Assembly: GCA_913778765.1 (NCBI GenBank) | Contig: CAJYXO010000049.1 | Coordinates: 40,366 to 104,365, forward strand | Length of the DNA stretch: 64,000 nucleotides | Origin: an uncultured Massilia sp. | Lineage (GTDB): Bacteria; Pseudomonadota; Gammaproteobacteria; Burkholderiales; Burkholderiaceae_D | Reading direction: 5' to 3' | Part shown: positions 34,030-44,556 of the stretch, piece by piece | Position numbering within the stretch: position 1 is the stretch's first letter | Layout: every line of letters starts with the position of its first letter | The notes under the pieces: model-generated | The model's input: only the letters and a program-made list of their open reading frames with translations | Told to the model about the DNA's origin: nothing | Databases searched by the model: none | Made by a program: the position numbers and the translations under genes

Positions 34030-35778
34030 ATGGGCCGCGCCGCGCCCGCCGAACCCTTCTTTCTCGAGACCGCGGACGGACCGCTGTTCTGCCTGTTCCA
34101 CCGGCCGGCCGGGGCCTGCCGCGGCGCGCTGGTCTACCTGCACCCCTTTGCCGAAGAACTGAACCGCACGCGGCGCATGGCGGCAGTCGGGGCACGGCGC
34201 CTGGCCGATCAGGGCGTGGCCGTGCTGCAGATCGACCTGCACGGCTGCGGCGACAGCGCCGGCGACTTCGGCGACGCCGGCTGGGATGGCTGGAAGCGCG
34301 ACGTCGCCGCCGCTTGCGCCTGGCTGCGCGAGCGCATGGGCTGCGCGGTCGGCCTGTGGGGCCTGCGCCTGGGCGCCCTGCTGGCGCTCGACTGCGCGCG
34401 CGATCCCGCGATCGCCGCGGAACGCCTGCTGCTGTGGCAGCCGGTGACGAATGGCGCAAGCTACATGACCCAGTTCCTGCGCCTGCGCCTGGCCGGCGAG
34501 CTGCTGCAGGAAAAGGGAGAAAAGAGCGGCGCCAGCACCGACAGCCTGCGCGCGCAGCTGCGCGCCGGCGAATCGCTGGAAGTGGCCGGCTACCGCCTCG
34601 CGCCGGCGCTGGCGCTGCCGATCGACGCGCTGGATGGATCGAAGCTCGTGCCGCCCTGCCCGGTGGCGTGGTGCGAACTGACCCCGGCCCCCGACCGTCC
34701 GCTGCCGCCGGCCGGCGCGCGCGTGGCGGCCGCCTGGCGCGAACAGGGCGTCAAGGTCGACGTGCACCTGGCGCAGGGACCGCAGTTCTGGGCCACGCCG
34801 GAAATCGAGGAAGCACAAAGCCTGGTGGATGCCACGGCCGCGCTGTGGGATGAAGTGGCGCCGCTGGCCGCACAGCCGGCCGCCCCGGCGCCGCTGGATG
34901 GCCAGGCAGCGGCCGGCTCGCCGCGCGCCATCGCCTTCTCCTGCCACGGCGAAGCGCTGTATGGCGTGCTCGACCTGCCGTCCCGGCCGCATGGCGGGCG
35001 CGGCGTGCTGGTCGTGGTCGGCGGCCCGCAATACCGCGCCGGCAGCCACCGCCAGTTCACCCTGCTGGCGCGCCGCCTGGCGGCCGAAGGGATGCCGGCG
35101 CTGCGCTTCGATTACCGCGGCATGGGCGACAGCGAGGGAGAAATCCGCAACTTCGAACAGGTCGAGGACGACCTGCGCGCCGCCGTCGACCGTTTCATGG
35201 CCGAGGTGCCGGGCCTGCGGGAGGTCGTGCTGTGGGGCCTGTGCGACGGCGCCTCCGCATCGACCCTGTATGCGCCGCTGGATGCGCGCGTGACCGGCCT
35301 GGCCCTGCTGAACCCCTGGGTCCGCACCGAGGAAGGCGCGGCCAAGGCCATGCTGAAGCACTATTACAAGGACCGCCTGCTGGATCCGGCGCTGTGGAAG
35401 AAGATCGCCAGCGGCCAGTTCGACTACGCCGGCGCGGCGCGTTCCTTCTTCCAGCTTGCCGGTTCGGCGCTGTCGCCCAGGCGCGCCGCGCCCGGGCAGG
35501 AACAGACGGAACAGGTTCAGAAGGCGGAACCGGCGCCGCTGCCCGAGCGCATGCAGGCCGCCTTGTCAGGCTTCCGCGGCCAGGTGCTGGTGATGCTGAG
35601 CGGGGCCGACCTCACGGCCCAGGAATTCGGCGACGTCGCCGGCGGTTCGCGCCCGTGGCGCGACCTGATGGCGGCGCAGCGCGTCACGCGCCATACGCTG
35701 CCGGGGGCCGATCACACCTGCTCGCAGCGGCCGTGGCAAGACCAGGTCGAAGACTGGACCGTTGCCTGGCTTCGCTAG
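34030..35778 (+). CDS. Fused double alpha/beta hydrolase (exosortase A hydrolase 2 + hydrolase 1)
   Basis: A 582-aa protein with two alpha/beta-hydrolase domains. Residues 1-270 match exosortase A hydrolase 2 (YLHPFAEELNRTRRM, GLWGLRLGALLALD). Residues about 298-580 match hydrolase 1 (VVVGGPQYRAGSHRQF, LRFDYRGMGDSEGE, LWGLCDGASAS). They are joined by an Ala/Pro-rich linker near 280-297. In the first half the nucleophile elbow G-x-Nuc-x-G reads GLRLG, with Arg113 where Ser is expected, so that half may be non-catalytic. In the second half it reads GLCDG, giving Cys405 as nucleophile. These families are usually listed as separate neighbouring genes. It probably releases or transfers an acyl group from the carrier protein. 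Confidence 0.9.
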   Translation: MGRAAPAEPFFLETADGPLFCLFHRPAGACRGALVYLHPFAEELNRTRRMAAVGARRLADQGVAVLQIDLHGCGDSAGDFGDAGWDGWKRDVAAACAWLRERMGCAVGLWGLRLGALLALDCARDPAIAAERLLLWQPVTNGASYMTQFLRLRLAGELLQEKGEKSGASTDSLRAQLRAGESLEVAGYRLAPALALPIDALDGSKLVPPCPVAWCELTPAPDRPLPPAGARVAAAWREQGVKVDVHLAQGPQFWATPEIEEAQSLVDATAALWDEVAPLAAQPAAPAPLDGQAAAGSPRAIAFSCHGEALYGVLDLPSRPHGGRGVLVVVGGPQYRAGSHRQFTLLARRLAAEGMPALRFDYRGMGDSEGEIRNFEQVEDDLRAAVDRFMAEVPGLREVVLWGLCDGASASTLYAPLDARVTGLALLNPWVRTEEGAAKAMLKHYYKDRLLDPALWKKIASGQFDYAGAARSFFQLAGSALSPRRAAPGQEQTEQVQKAEPAPLPERMQAALSGFRGQVLVMLSGADLTAQEFGDVAGGSRPWRDLMAAQRVTRHTLPGADHTCSQRPWQDQVEDWTVAWLR

Positions 35779-35794
35779 CCCCGGTTAGCGCCGG

Positions 35795-37231
35795 TCAGGG
35801 CTTGATGCAGGCCTTGAAATCCTCGAAGGCGCCGTAGCGCGGCTGCGCCGGCCGCGCCTTGCCGCACAGGTCGGCGCCGGCCGCGTAGCCGGCTGCCGGC
35901 GAACGGCGCGGCGCCTCTTCCCGCCACTTGAAATCGAAGTCCTGCGGCGCCGCGAACAGTGCGCGCTGCGGATGGCGGCCGGCGTACAGATACGCGATCG
36001 GCGTGACCAGGTTGTCGCCCTCACGCACCGTGCCGCCGTTGCGCGCGCGGATCGGGCCGTCGATCAGGTTGCCGTCCAGGGTGGCGCTGCTCTCCGGGAA
36101 ACGCACTTCGATGCCGCCGGTGTCGACCACGGTGTTGTCGACAATGGCCGAGCGGGCGGCGGCGTTCATGTGGATGCCGACGTCGGAGCAGGACGCGACC
36201 AGGTTGGCGCGCATCGTGCCCTGCTCCTGCTCGACCACGCAGCGCTGGTCGCGGCAGTAGGGTTTGCCGCTGCCGCCGCCGCCGAAGGACAGGCCGATGC
36301 TGCTGCCCGGATAGCCCTGCAGGCGGTCTTCGCACAAGACCACGTTCTGTTCGAACAAGGTGCGCGCGCCGGCGCCCTTGGCGAACACGCCATAGCTGAT
36401 GCGGTCGCCGCCGTTCTTGATGAAATCCGTGACCAGGTTGCGCCGCACGACCCAGTCGCTGGCCGCCACCAGGTCGATGGGCGTCACCGGATGCGCGGTG
36501 TCGCGCGGCGTGCCGTTGGTGATGGTATTCCCTTCGATCAGGCCGTGGTCCGGGAAATGCCCGCCCTGGCCGTTGATCTTGAAGTGGGCATTGAAATCGC
36601 TGATGCGGTTGTTCACGGCCGCGAAATGGTGGGCCTCGCCGGCCACGTGGAAGGCGTGCTCGCAGAAGGCCGGCGTGGCGCAGGCGCCGCGCAGCACCAG
36701 GTTCTCGAAGCGCCAGTACGGCGCCGTCACCACCACCCCTTCGCCGGCGTCCAGCTCGAGGATGGCGCTGCCCGGCTGCTCGGCGCGCACGACGATGGGA
36801 GCGTCCGCAGTGCCCGGACGCGTGGCCGCCAGGGTGCCGCGCAGGCGATAGCTGCCGGCCAGCAGGGTGATCACGTCGCCCGGCGCGGCTGCCGCCACGG
36901 CGCGGCGCAGCTCGTCGGCGCTGGCCACCAGGCGCCGCGTGCCGTTCGGGGCCGGGCCGGACACCGGCTGCGCCCCGACGTTCAGGGCCGCGAGCGGGGC
37001 CGGCGGACCGTCGGCGGCGCCGCGGTCGAGGTCGTGCAGGGCCGTGTTCAGCCAGCGGCCGGCGCCGGTAATGAAAGGATTGTGGCCGCTGCTGCGGTGT
37101 TCGAGATAGGGACCGAGGGAGCGCGGGGTGATGCCCTGCGCCTGCAGGAACAAGATGCCGCCGGCCGCTGCCGCCAGAGTCAAGCCCAGTAAACTCGCTG
37201 CCAGCAGCAGGCCGGCCCTTCTCAACTTCAT
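35795..37231 (-). CDS. Right-handed parallel beta-helix protein, PL6/chondroitinase-B-like
   Basis: A 478-aa exported protein. An N-terminal hydrophobic helix (AGLLLAASLLGLTLAAAAGGILFL) serves as signal or anchor. The fold signature is LRRAVAAAAPGDVITLLAGSYRLRGTL followed by PIVVRAEQPGSAIL, as in chondroitinase-B/alginate-lyase-like (PL6) helices, with repeated N-x-I/V turns such as NNRISDFNAHFKING, EGNTITNG and RRNLVTDF. It could cut or bind a uronate-containing EPS, which would fit the GalNAcA precursors made at 42-44.5 kb. Its start overlaps the stop of prsR by 4 nt, so it is the last gene of the regulator operon. Lyase activity is not proven. Confidence 0.8.
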   Translation of the reverse strand: MKLRRAGLLLAASLLGLTLAAAAGGILFLQAQGITPRSLGPYLEHRSSGHNPFITGAGRWLNTALHDLDRGAADGPPAPLAALNVGAQPVSGPAPNGTRRLVASADELRRAVAAAAPGDVITLLAGSYRLRGTLAATRPGTADAPIVVRAEQPGSAILELDAGEGVVVTAPYWRFENLVLRGACATPAFCEHAFHVAGEAHHFAAVNNRISDFNAHFKINGQGGHFPDHGLIEGNTITNGTPRDTAHPVTPIDLVAASDWVVRRNLVTDFIKNGGDRISYGVFAKGAGARTLFEQNVVLCEDRLQGYPGSSIGLSFGGGGSGKPYCRDQRCVVEQEQGTMRANLVASCSDVGIHMNAAARSAIVDNTVVDTGGIEVRFPESSATLDGNLIDGPIRARNGGTVREGDNLVTPIAYLYAGRHPQRALFAAPQDFDFKWREEAPRRSPAAGYAAGADLCGKARPAQPRYGAFEDFKACIKP

Positions 37232-38589
37232 GCAGTGGCCTTGATGCCGTGCCGGCCCATCAGGTCGTACATGGTCGGACGGCTGATGCCCAGCAGTTCG
37301 GAAGCCTTCACGATGTTCCCGTCGACCCGGGCCAGGGCCTTCACGATCGCCTTGTATTCGGCCTCGTCGCGCACCTGGCGCAGGTTCAGCGGCGCTTCCT
37401 CGGCTTCCAGGTCCGGCAGGCCGAGGTCGTCGGCGACGATGGTGCTGCCGTCGGCCATGATGACGGCCCGCTTGATGCAGTTTTCCATCTCGCGCACGTT
37501 GCCGGGCCAGGCATAGGCTTCGATCGCGGCCAGCGCATCCGGCGCGAAGTGCAGCGAGGAGCGCGACTCCTGCGAACAGAACTTGTTCTTGAAGTGGTGG
37601 GCCAGCAGCGCGGCGTCGCCTTCGCGCTGGCGCATCGGCGGGATGTTCACCACGATTTCCGACAAGCGGTAATACAGGTCCTCGCGGAAACGGCCCTGCG
37701 CGCATAAATCCTTCAGCTTCTGGTGGGTCGCGCAGACGATGCGCACGTCGACCGGAATCTCCTCGTGGCCGCCGATGCGTTCGATCACGCGCTCCTGCAG
37801 GAAGCGCAGCAGCTTGGCCTGCAGCGGCATCGGCAGATCGCCGACTTCGTCGAGGAAGAAGGTGCCGCCGTGGGCCAGCTCGACTTTACCCTTGGTCTGC
37901 TTGGTGGCGCCGGTGAAGGCGCCCTTCTCGTAGCCGAACAGTTCGCTCTCGAGCAGGTTTTCCGGAATCGCCGCGCAGTTGATCGCCATGAAGCGCTCTT
38001 TCGCACGCGGCGACAGCGCGTGCACGGCGCGCGCCAGCACCTCTTTACCGGTGCCGGATTCGCCCAGCAGCATGACGGAGGCCGAGGTCGGCGCCACTTT
38101 TTCGATGGTGCGGCAGACCTTCAGCATGCCGGGGTCGCGCGAGATCACGCCGGCCAGCGGCGAATCGGCCTGCGACTGCTGCATGCGGCGGTTTTCCTGC
38201 TGCAGGTTGTGCAGGAAGAAGGCGCGCTGGATCACCAGGTTCAGCACTTCGGGATCGACCGGCTTCTGGTGGAAGTCGTAGGCGCCCATGCCGATCGCCT
38301 TGACGGCATTGTTGTGGTCCTGGTTGCCGGTCAGGACGATCACGCGCGTGTCCGGCGCCAGCGCCAGCATCTGCTGCAGCGTGGCCAGGCCTTCGGTGGA
38401 ACCGTCCGGATCGGGCGGCAGGCCCAGGTCCATGGTCACCACCGCCGGTTCGTGGCGGCGGATCTGGGCCAGCGCCGCCTCGCGGTCGCCGGCCACCACC
38501 ACCTCGTAGGCGTCGAGGCTCCAGCGCAGCTGCTTTTGCAGGCCGGGATCGTCTTCGATGATTAACAGTTTGGGTTTGGTTTGGGTCAT
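37228..38589 (-). CDS. prsR: PEP-CTERM-box response regulator, sigma-54-dependent activator
   Basis: A 453-aa NtrC-type regulator. The receiver domain (1-125) has Asp54 in [10 protein letters not shown] as phosphoacceptor. The AAA+ domain carries Walker A GESGTGKE, the sigma-54 contact loop GAFTGA, Walker [14 protein letters not shown], and the R-finger region. The C-terminal Fis-type helix-turn-helix is [25 protein letters not shown]. It should activate RpoN promoters, and two good ones exist at 3837-3852 and 7690-7705, each with an upstream TGTAAA-N5-TCGACA. It lies 23 nt after prsK. Confidence 0.96.
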   Translation of the reverse strand: MTQTKPKLLIIEDDPGLQKQLRWSLDAYEVVVAGDREAALAQIRRHEPAVVTMDLGLPPDPDGSTEGLATLQQMLALAPDTRVIVLTGNQDHNNAVKAIGMGAYDFHQKPVDPEVLNLVIQRAFFLHNLQQENRRMQQSQADSPLAGVISRDPGMLKVCRTIEKVAPTSASVMLLGESGTGKEVLARAVHALSPRAKERFMAINCAAIPENLLESELFGYEKGAFTGATKQTKGKVELAHGGTFFLDEVGDLPMPLQAKLLRFLQERVIERIGGHEEIPVDVRIVCATHQKLKDLCAQGRFREDLYYRLSEIVVNIPPMRQREGDAALLAHHFKNKFCSQESRSSLHFAPDALAAIEAYAWPGNVREMENCIKRAVIMADGSTIVADDLGLPDLEAEEAPLNLRQVRDEAEYKAIVKALARVDGNIVKASELLGISRPTMYDLMGRHGIKATA

Positions 38590-38612
38590 GGATGGCCTCT
38601 CTCAGGGATCGC

Positions 38613-40709
38613 TCAACCGAGCGTCGCCGGCGCCGGCTCGTGGTACAGCGGCAGCACGACCTTGAATGTGGTGCCGAGCGCGGGCTGGCTGGTGACTTCC
38701 AGCGCCCCGCCCAGCTCGGTGATGTATTCGCGGCTCTCGAACACGCCGATGCCCATGCCGGCCGACTTGGTCGAGTCGAAGGGCTTGAACAGGCGCGCGC
38801 GGATGAATTCCTCGCTCATGCCCTCGCCGGTGTCGGTGATCTCGATCTCGACCGCCTCGTCCGCGCCGCCCGCATCGCGGCGTCCAAGGCGGATCATGAC
38901 ATGGCCGTCGCGCGGCGTGGCTTCGATCGCGTTCTGGATCAGGTGGCCGACCACGCGCTCGAGGCGTTCGCGGTCCGCCATCACCTTCAGCCCCGGCACC
39001 TCGACCACCAGCTGCGGCCGCGGCTCGAAGGCGCTCTTCAGCGCCACCGCCTGGCGCACCACCTGCTCGACCGCCAGCGGCAGCGGCTTCTCGGCGTTCT
39101 CGGTGCGGGAGAGCTTCTGCAGCAGCAGCTTCATCTTCTGCACCGAATGGTTCAGGGTTTCCAGCATGTCGCGCTGGAATTCGGGATTGTCCTTGTGCTT
39201 CTCGGCGTTCGCGTTCATCAGCGACAGCTGGGCCACCAGGTTCTTCAGGTCGTGCACGACGAAGGTCGACATGCGGTTGAACGACTCGAACTGGCGCGCC
39301 ACCATCAGCGCATTTGCCGCGTCTTCCTGGGCCAGGTGGCCGGCGGCCTGGCTGCCGGCGATCTCCAGCAGGTCGATGATTTCCCAGTTCAGCTTGAGCG
39401 GGCTGCGCGCGCGCTGCAGCACCACGAAGCCGAACAGCTTCTCGTGCAGGATCAGCGGCACCACCAGCCAGCGGCGCGGATAATCCAGCAGCCAGCCCGG
39501 CACGGCCAGGCCTTCGTACTTGTCGGGGCGGGCCACGAATTCATCGAGGTCGACCACCCACTGGGTGCTTTCCAGGAACTGGCAGAACGGCGAATTGGCC
39601 GGCTCGACGATGGCGGTGTCGGGCACGTGCCAGTGCGCGCGCGGGACGAATTTGCCGCCTTCGCTGCGCTGCCACAGGGCGCCGCCCTGGCTCTCGACCA
39701 GCGCCGCCATCGCCTGGATCGCGCGGTCGCCCAGGTGCGGGCCGCGTTCGGACAGGGTGCGCGTGAAGCGCATCCATTCCTCGCGGTAGTCGTAGTTATA
39801 GGTGAAGAAGTGCTTGCTGATCGAGACCTTCAGCCAGGAACGGGCGGTGCCGGAGAACAGGATCACCAGCAGCAGGCAGATCGCGCCGAACAGGAAGCCG
39901 GCCTGCATCACCGTGCCCCAGCGCCCGCCGAAGAAGCGCAGGTAGTAGCCCACCGAGCCCATCGCCAGCAGGTAGATCGCGGAACCGAACAGCGCGGCCG
40001 AATGGAACATCACGCGGCGCGACACCGCGAACGAGGTGCTCCACGACTTGCGGCGCGCCATCGAGGCTGCCACCAGCGGCACCGTCAGGGCATTGATGAC
40101 GCCGCGCGCATTCCACAGTTCCGGGTTCAGCTCGCGGAACAGCATCATGTTGGTGTAGACGTAGAAGTCGTAGGCGAACATGCCGCCGATGCCGAGGCAG
40201 GCGAACTTGATCGCCCAGCGCTCTTCGATGGTCTTGTTGCGGTACACCTGCTCGACCAGCAGCATGCCGTACACGGCCAGGCAGGCGAAGGCCGTCACCA
40301 CCGGCAGCGCGCCGAGGGCGTCGAGGAATTCGAAGCGCCAGTGCCCGGCCAGCATCGCGCCCAGCAGCAGCAGGTAGACGCAGCCGGCCACGAACAGGGA
40401 GGGGCGCAGGGCGAACGGCAAACGGCTGTCCTCGCGCCGCCAGTGGCCCAGCAGCGCCACCAGGAACACCGACCAGGCGCCGTCGCGCAGCACTTCGAGC
40501 GAGCCGGTGAGCGCGGTCCAGAGCCGGTCGTGGGCCGCATCCCAGGCCAGCACGGCGGCCCACAGGGCGGTCAGCAGGCAGGCGGCGGACAGCGTGCGGT
40601 CGTGGGCGCGGTCGTGGACGCGCCGGCGCCGTCCCGACAGCGTCGGGAGGCCGAGCAGCAGGTAGCCGACTGCGGCCAGGACATAACTATAGGCGGCGAT
40701 ATTGGTCAC
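38613..40709 (-). CDS. prsK: XrtA/PEP-CTERM system histidine kinase
   Basis: A 698-aa membrane histidine kinase, TIGR02916 type. About eight to ten membrane helices occupy the first 290 residues. A GAF-like region follows, then the H-box FVVHDLKNLVAQLSLM with its phospho-His. The ATP domain has the N-box LIQNAIEATPRDGH, G1 ITDTGEGMS and G2 KSAGMGIGVFESREY. It partners PrsR and probably senses a membrane or envelope signal linked to EPS status. It lies between the sugar-initiating transferase gene (26 nt) and prsR, so sensor and polymer precursor genes are cotranscribed. Confidence 0.96.
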   Translation of the reverse strand: MTNIAAYSYVLAAVGYLLLGLPTLSGRRRRVHDRAHDRTLSAACLLTALWAAVLAWDAAHDRLWTALTGSLEVLRDGAWSVFLVALLGHWRREDSRLPFALRPSLFVAGCVYLLLLGAMLAGHWRFEFLDALGALPVVTAFACLAVYGMLLVEQVYRNKTIEERWAIKFACLGIGGMFAYDFYVYTNMMLFRELNPELWNARGVINALTVPLVAASMARRKSWSTSFAVSRRVMFHSAALFGSAIYLLAMGSVGYYLRFFGGRWGTVMQAGFLFGAICLLLVILFSGTARSWLKVSISKHFFTYNYDYREEWMRFTRTLSERGPHLGDRAIQAMAALVESQGGALWQRSEGGKFVPRAHWHVPDTAIVEPANSPFCQFLESTQWVVDLDEFVARPDKYEGLAVPGWLLDYPRRWLVVPLILHEKLFGFVVLQRARSPLKLNWEIIDLLEIAGSQAAGHLAQEDAANALMVARQFESFNRMSTFVVHDLKNLVAQLSLMNANAEKHKDNPEFQRDMLETLNHSVQKMKLLLQKLSRTENAEKPLPLAVEQVVRQAVALKSAFEPRPQLVVEVPGLKVMADRERLERVVGHLIQNAIEATPRDGHVMIRLGRRDAGGADEAVEIEITDTGEGMSEEFIRARLFKPFDSTKSAGMGIGVFESREYITELGGALEVTSQPALGTTFKVVLPLYHEPAPATLG

Positions 40710-40735
40710 GGTCTACCGGCGGCGCAGCGCGCGAA

Positions 40736-42148
40736 TCAGCGTCCGCTGCGGAACAGGACGACTTTCAGGGTGTCGATCAGGATCAGGACGTCGAGGAACA
40801 GGCTGTTGTTCTTCACGTAATAAAGGTCGTACTGCAGCTTCTGCAGCGCGTCCTCGGCGGAGGAGCCGTAACCGTAGCGCACCTGGGCCCAGCCGGTGAT
40901 GCCCGGCTTGACGCTGTGGCGCACGTTGTAATACGGGACCACTTCGATCAGCTGGTCGACGAAGTACTGACGCTCCGGACGCGGGCCGACGAAGGACATG
41001 TCGCCCTTGAACACGTTGAGGATCTGCGGCAGTTCATCGATCCGGGTCTTGCGCATGAAGTTGCCGATGCGGGTGATGCGCGGATCGTTCTGCTGGGCCC
41101 ACTGCGGCTTGCCGCCCTTTTCGGCATCGGTGCGCATGCTGCGGAACTTGTGCACCAGGAAGGTCTTGCCGTCCTTGCCGACCCGCTCCTGCGAATAGAA
41201 CACCGGGCCGCGGTCTTCCAGCTTGACCGCCAGCGCGGCCAGCAGCATCAGCGGAAAGGTCAGCACCAGGATGATCACGCTGCACACGATGTCGAAGCTG
41301 CGCTTCATGAAGGTGCGCACGAAGCTCTGGTCGAAGCCGCCGCCGAACACCAGCCACGAAGGCTGCAGCGAGTCGACCCGGATCTGGCAGGTCTCGCGTT
41401 CGAAGAAGGTGGCGGCGTCGGTGACCTTCAGGCCGGCCAGTTTGCACTCGAGCAGTTCCTTGATCGGGAAGCCGCCGCGGCGATTACCCACCGACACCAC
41501 GATCTCTTCGACGTTGTACTGGCGCGCCAGCGAGGCCAGGGTATCGCCTTCGCGGCTGTTCAGCAGGCTGGTCGAGGGCACGCACAGTTCTTCGTTCGGG
41601 GTCGGAATGAAGCCGGTGATGTTGTAGCGATGGTAGCTGGCGCTCTGCGCGGCCAGGTCGCTGCATTCCTTGGCCAGCGGACCGCTGCCCAGGAACAGGA
41701 TGCGCGTCTCCAGGAAGCGCAGCTCCGAGCTCTTGAAGAAGATCATGCGCGCGACGAAGATGCCGGCGCCGGCGATCGCGAACACCAGGGCCAGGATGCC
41801 GCGCCCGAAGTACAGGTCGGGAGCGACGTAGAACACCAGCGTCAGGATCAGGAAGCCCATCAGGAACGAGGGCATCAGCTTCATGAAGAAGGGATTGCGC
41901 AGGCCTTCGTTGAAGTCGAGCTGGTACATGCCCATCGCGCTCATGCTGAAGATGATGGCGGCGGTGAAGGCGATGGCCGAGGTGAAGAAGTGGTCCAGGT
42001 GTTCGATGTTCGACAGGATGATCGGCTGGCCCAGCTCCATGAAGCGCACCGCCGCGCCGACGTAGGCGGCGCCGAGCAGCACCAGCACTTCGACGAACAA
42101 CAGGACGAAAACGATTTTCGACACGTAGTGGTTGGAAATTCTAAGCAC
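40736..42148 (-). CDS. XrtA-associated initiating sugar transferase (undecaprenyl-phosphate sugar phosphotransferase)
   Basis: A 470-aa polyprenol-phosphate hexose-1-phosphate transferase, TIGR03013 type. Four to five membrane helices and a CoA-binding-like Rossmann part (RILFLGSGPLAKECSDLA) precede the catalytic domain, which starts MKRSFDIVCSVIILVLTFPLM and contains GPVFYSQERVGKDGK, FRSMRTDAE and RIDELPQILNVFKGDMSFVGPRPE. It attaches the first sugar phosphate to undecaprenyl phosphate. GTG 42148 is chosen for GGAGG six bases upstream. It sits 20 nt after tviC, the source of a likely substrate. Confidence 0.94.
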   Translation of the reverse strand: MLRISNHYVSKIVFVLLFVEVLVLLGAAYVGAAVRFMELGQPIILSNIEHLDHFFTSAIAFTAAIIFSMSAMGMYQLDFNEGLRNPFFMKLMPSFLMGFLILTLVFYVAPDLYFGRGILALVFAIAGAGIFVARMIFFKSSELRFLETRILFLGSGPLAKECSDLAAQSASYHRYNITGFIPTPNEELCVPSTSLLNSREGDTLASLARQYNVEEIVVSVGNRRGGFPIKELLECKLAGLKVTDAATFFERETCQIRVDSLQPSWLVFGGGFDQSFVRTFMKRSFDIVCSVIILVLTFPLMLLAALAVKLEDRGPVFYSQERVGKDGKTFLVHKFRSMRTDAEKGGKPQWAQQNDPRITRIGNFMRKTRIDELPQILNVFKGDMSFVGPRPERQYFVDQLIEVVPYYNVRHSVKPGITGWAQVRYGYGSSAEDALQKLQYDLYYVKNNSLFLDVLILIDTLKVVLFRSGR

Positions 42149-42168
42149 GATAGCCTCCGGTGTTCTTT

Positions 42169-43209
<1,041 letters not shown>

Positions 43210-43266
43210 TTTACGGATTGCGCGGCCGCCCGCGAGAGGCAGGCGGCCGGTGGGGCAGACTCGGTA

Positions 43267-44556
43267 TTACAGGCGCCAGACGCAGTAGCCGGCTTCGGCA
43301 ATCGCCTTCGGATCGAACTGCGACTTGACGTCGATGAAGCAGCCGTTGTCGTTCAGCTTGGACTGGAAGTCGAGCAGCGAGCGCGCCAGCACTTCCTTGT
43401 GCGGGACGGCGACCACCAGGGCATCGGCCTTCGGCAGGTCTTCCCAGCGCTCCAGCTTGATGCCGTATTCGTGCTGGGCTTCGTCGGCTTCGGCGACCGG
43501 GTCGTAGACGTGCACGTCGCAGCCGTAGGATTCGAGCTCGTGGACGATGTCCGCCACCTTCGAGTTGCGCAGGTCCGGGCAGTTTTCCTTGAAGGTCAGG
43601 CCGATCACGTTGACCTTCGAGCCCTTCACGTGGAAGCCCGACGAGATCATCGACTTGACGGTCTTTTCAGCAACGAACTTGGCCATGCCGTCGTTGATGC
43701 GGCGGCCCGCCAGGATCACCTGCGGGTGGTAGCCGACCATCTCGGCCTTGTGAGTCAGGTAATAGGGGTCGACGCCGATGCAGTGGCCGCCCACCAGGCC
43801 CGGACGGAAGGGCAGGAAGTTCCACTTGGTGCCGGCGGCTTTCAGGACTTCAAGGGTGTCGATGCCGACCTTGTCGAAGATGATCGCCAGTTCGTTCATC
43901 AGCGCAATGTTCAGGTCGCGCTGGGTATTTTCGATGACCTTGGCGGCCTCGGCCACCTTGATGCTGGAGGCGCGGTAGACGCCGGCCGTCACCACCGACT
44001 CGTACAGCTTGGCGATGCGGTCCAGGGTCTCGTCGTCGTCACCCGACACGACCTTCAGGATCGTGGTCAGGGTGTGTTCCTTGTCACCCGGGTTGATGCG
44101 CTCGGGCGAGAAGCCGACGTGGAAGTCGTCCTTCCACTTCAGGCCGGATTCTTTTTCCATGATCGGAATGCAGACTTCCTCGGTGGCGCCCGGGTAGACG
44201 GTCGACTCGAACACGACGACGGCGCCGCGTTTCATGTGCTTGCCGACGGTCTTGCTGGCGCCGGCCAGCGGGGTGAAGTCCGGGTTGTGGGCGATGTCGA
44301 CCGGGGTCGGCACGGCCACCACGATGTAGTCGGCCTGCGCCAGCAGGGAAGGATCGGTGGTGACTTCCAGGTGCTGCGCGGCTTTCAGTTGTTCGGTGGA
44401 CACTTCACCGGTGGGATCGATGAACTTCTTGTAGTTCTCGACCTTGGATGCCGACAGGTCGAAACCGATCGTTTTCGATTTTTTGCCGAATTCGACAGCC
44501 AGCGGCAAACCAACGTAGCCCAAGCCAACTACTGCGATGACTTCATCTGCTTTCAT
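43267..44556 (-). CDS. tviB: UDP-GlcNAc C6-dehydrogenase (TviB/WbpO-like)
   Basis: A 429-aa NAD-dependent nucleotide-sugar dehydrogenase. The N-terminal NAD motif is VVGLGYVGLPLAVEF, the catalytic cysteine is in GLVGGHCIGVDPYYLT, and INPGDKEHTL plus the substrate-binding TFKENCPDLRNSK follow. The TviB/WbpO branch oxidises the C6 of UDP-GlcNAc (or UDP-GalNAc) twice to the uronic acid. It is the first gene of a minus-strand operon running through tviC, the initiating transferase, prsK, prsR and the beta-helix protein. A sigma-70 promoter lies 46-75 nt upstream. Confidence 0.9.
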   Translation of the reverse strand: MKADEVIAVVGLGYVGLPLAVEFGKKSKTIGFDLSASKVENYKKFIDPTGEVSTEQLKAAQHLEVTTDPSLLAQADYIVVAVPTPVDIAHNPDFTPLAGASKTVGKHMKRGAVVVFESTVYPGATEEVCIPIMEKESGLKWKDDFHVGFSPERINPGDKEHTLTTILKVVSGDDDETLDRIAKLYESVVTAGVYRASSIKVAEAAKVIENTQRDLNIALMNELAIIFDKVGIDTLEVLKAAGTKWNFLPFRPGLVGGHCIGVDPYYLTHKAEMVGYHPQVILAGRRINDGMAKFVAEKTVKSMISSGFHVKGSKVNVIGLTFKENCPDLRNSKVADIVHELESYGCDVHVYDPVAEADEAQHEYGIKLERWEDLPKADALVVAVPHKEVLARSLLDFQSKLNDNGCFIDVKSQFDPKAIAEAGYCVWRL

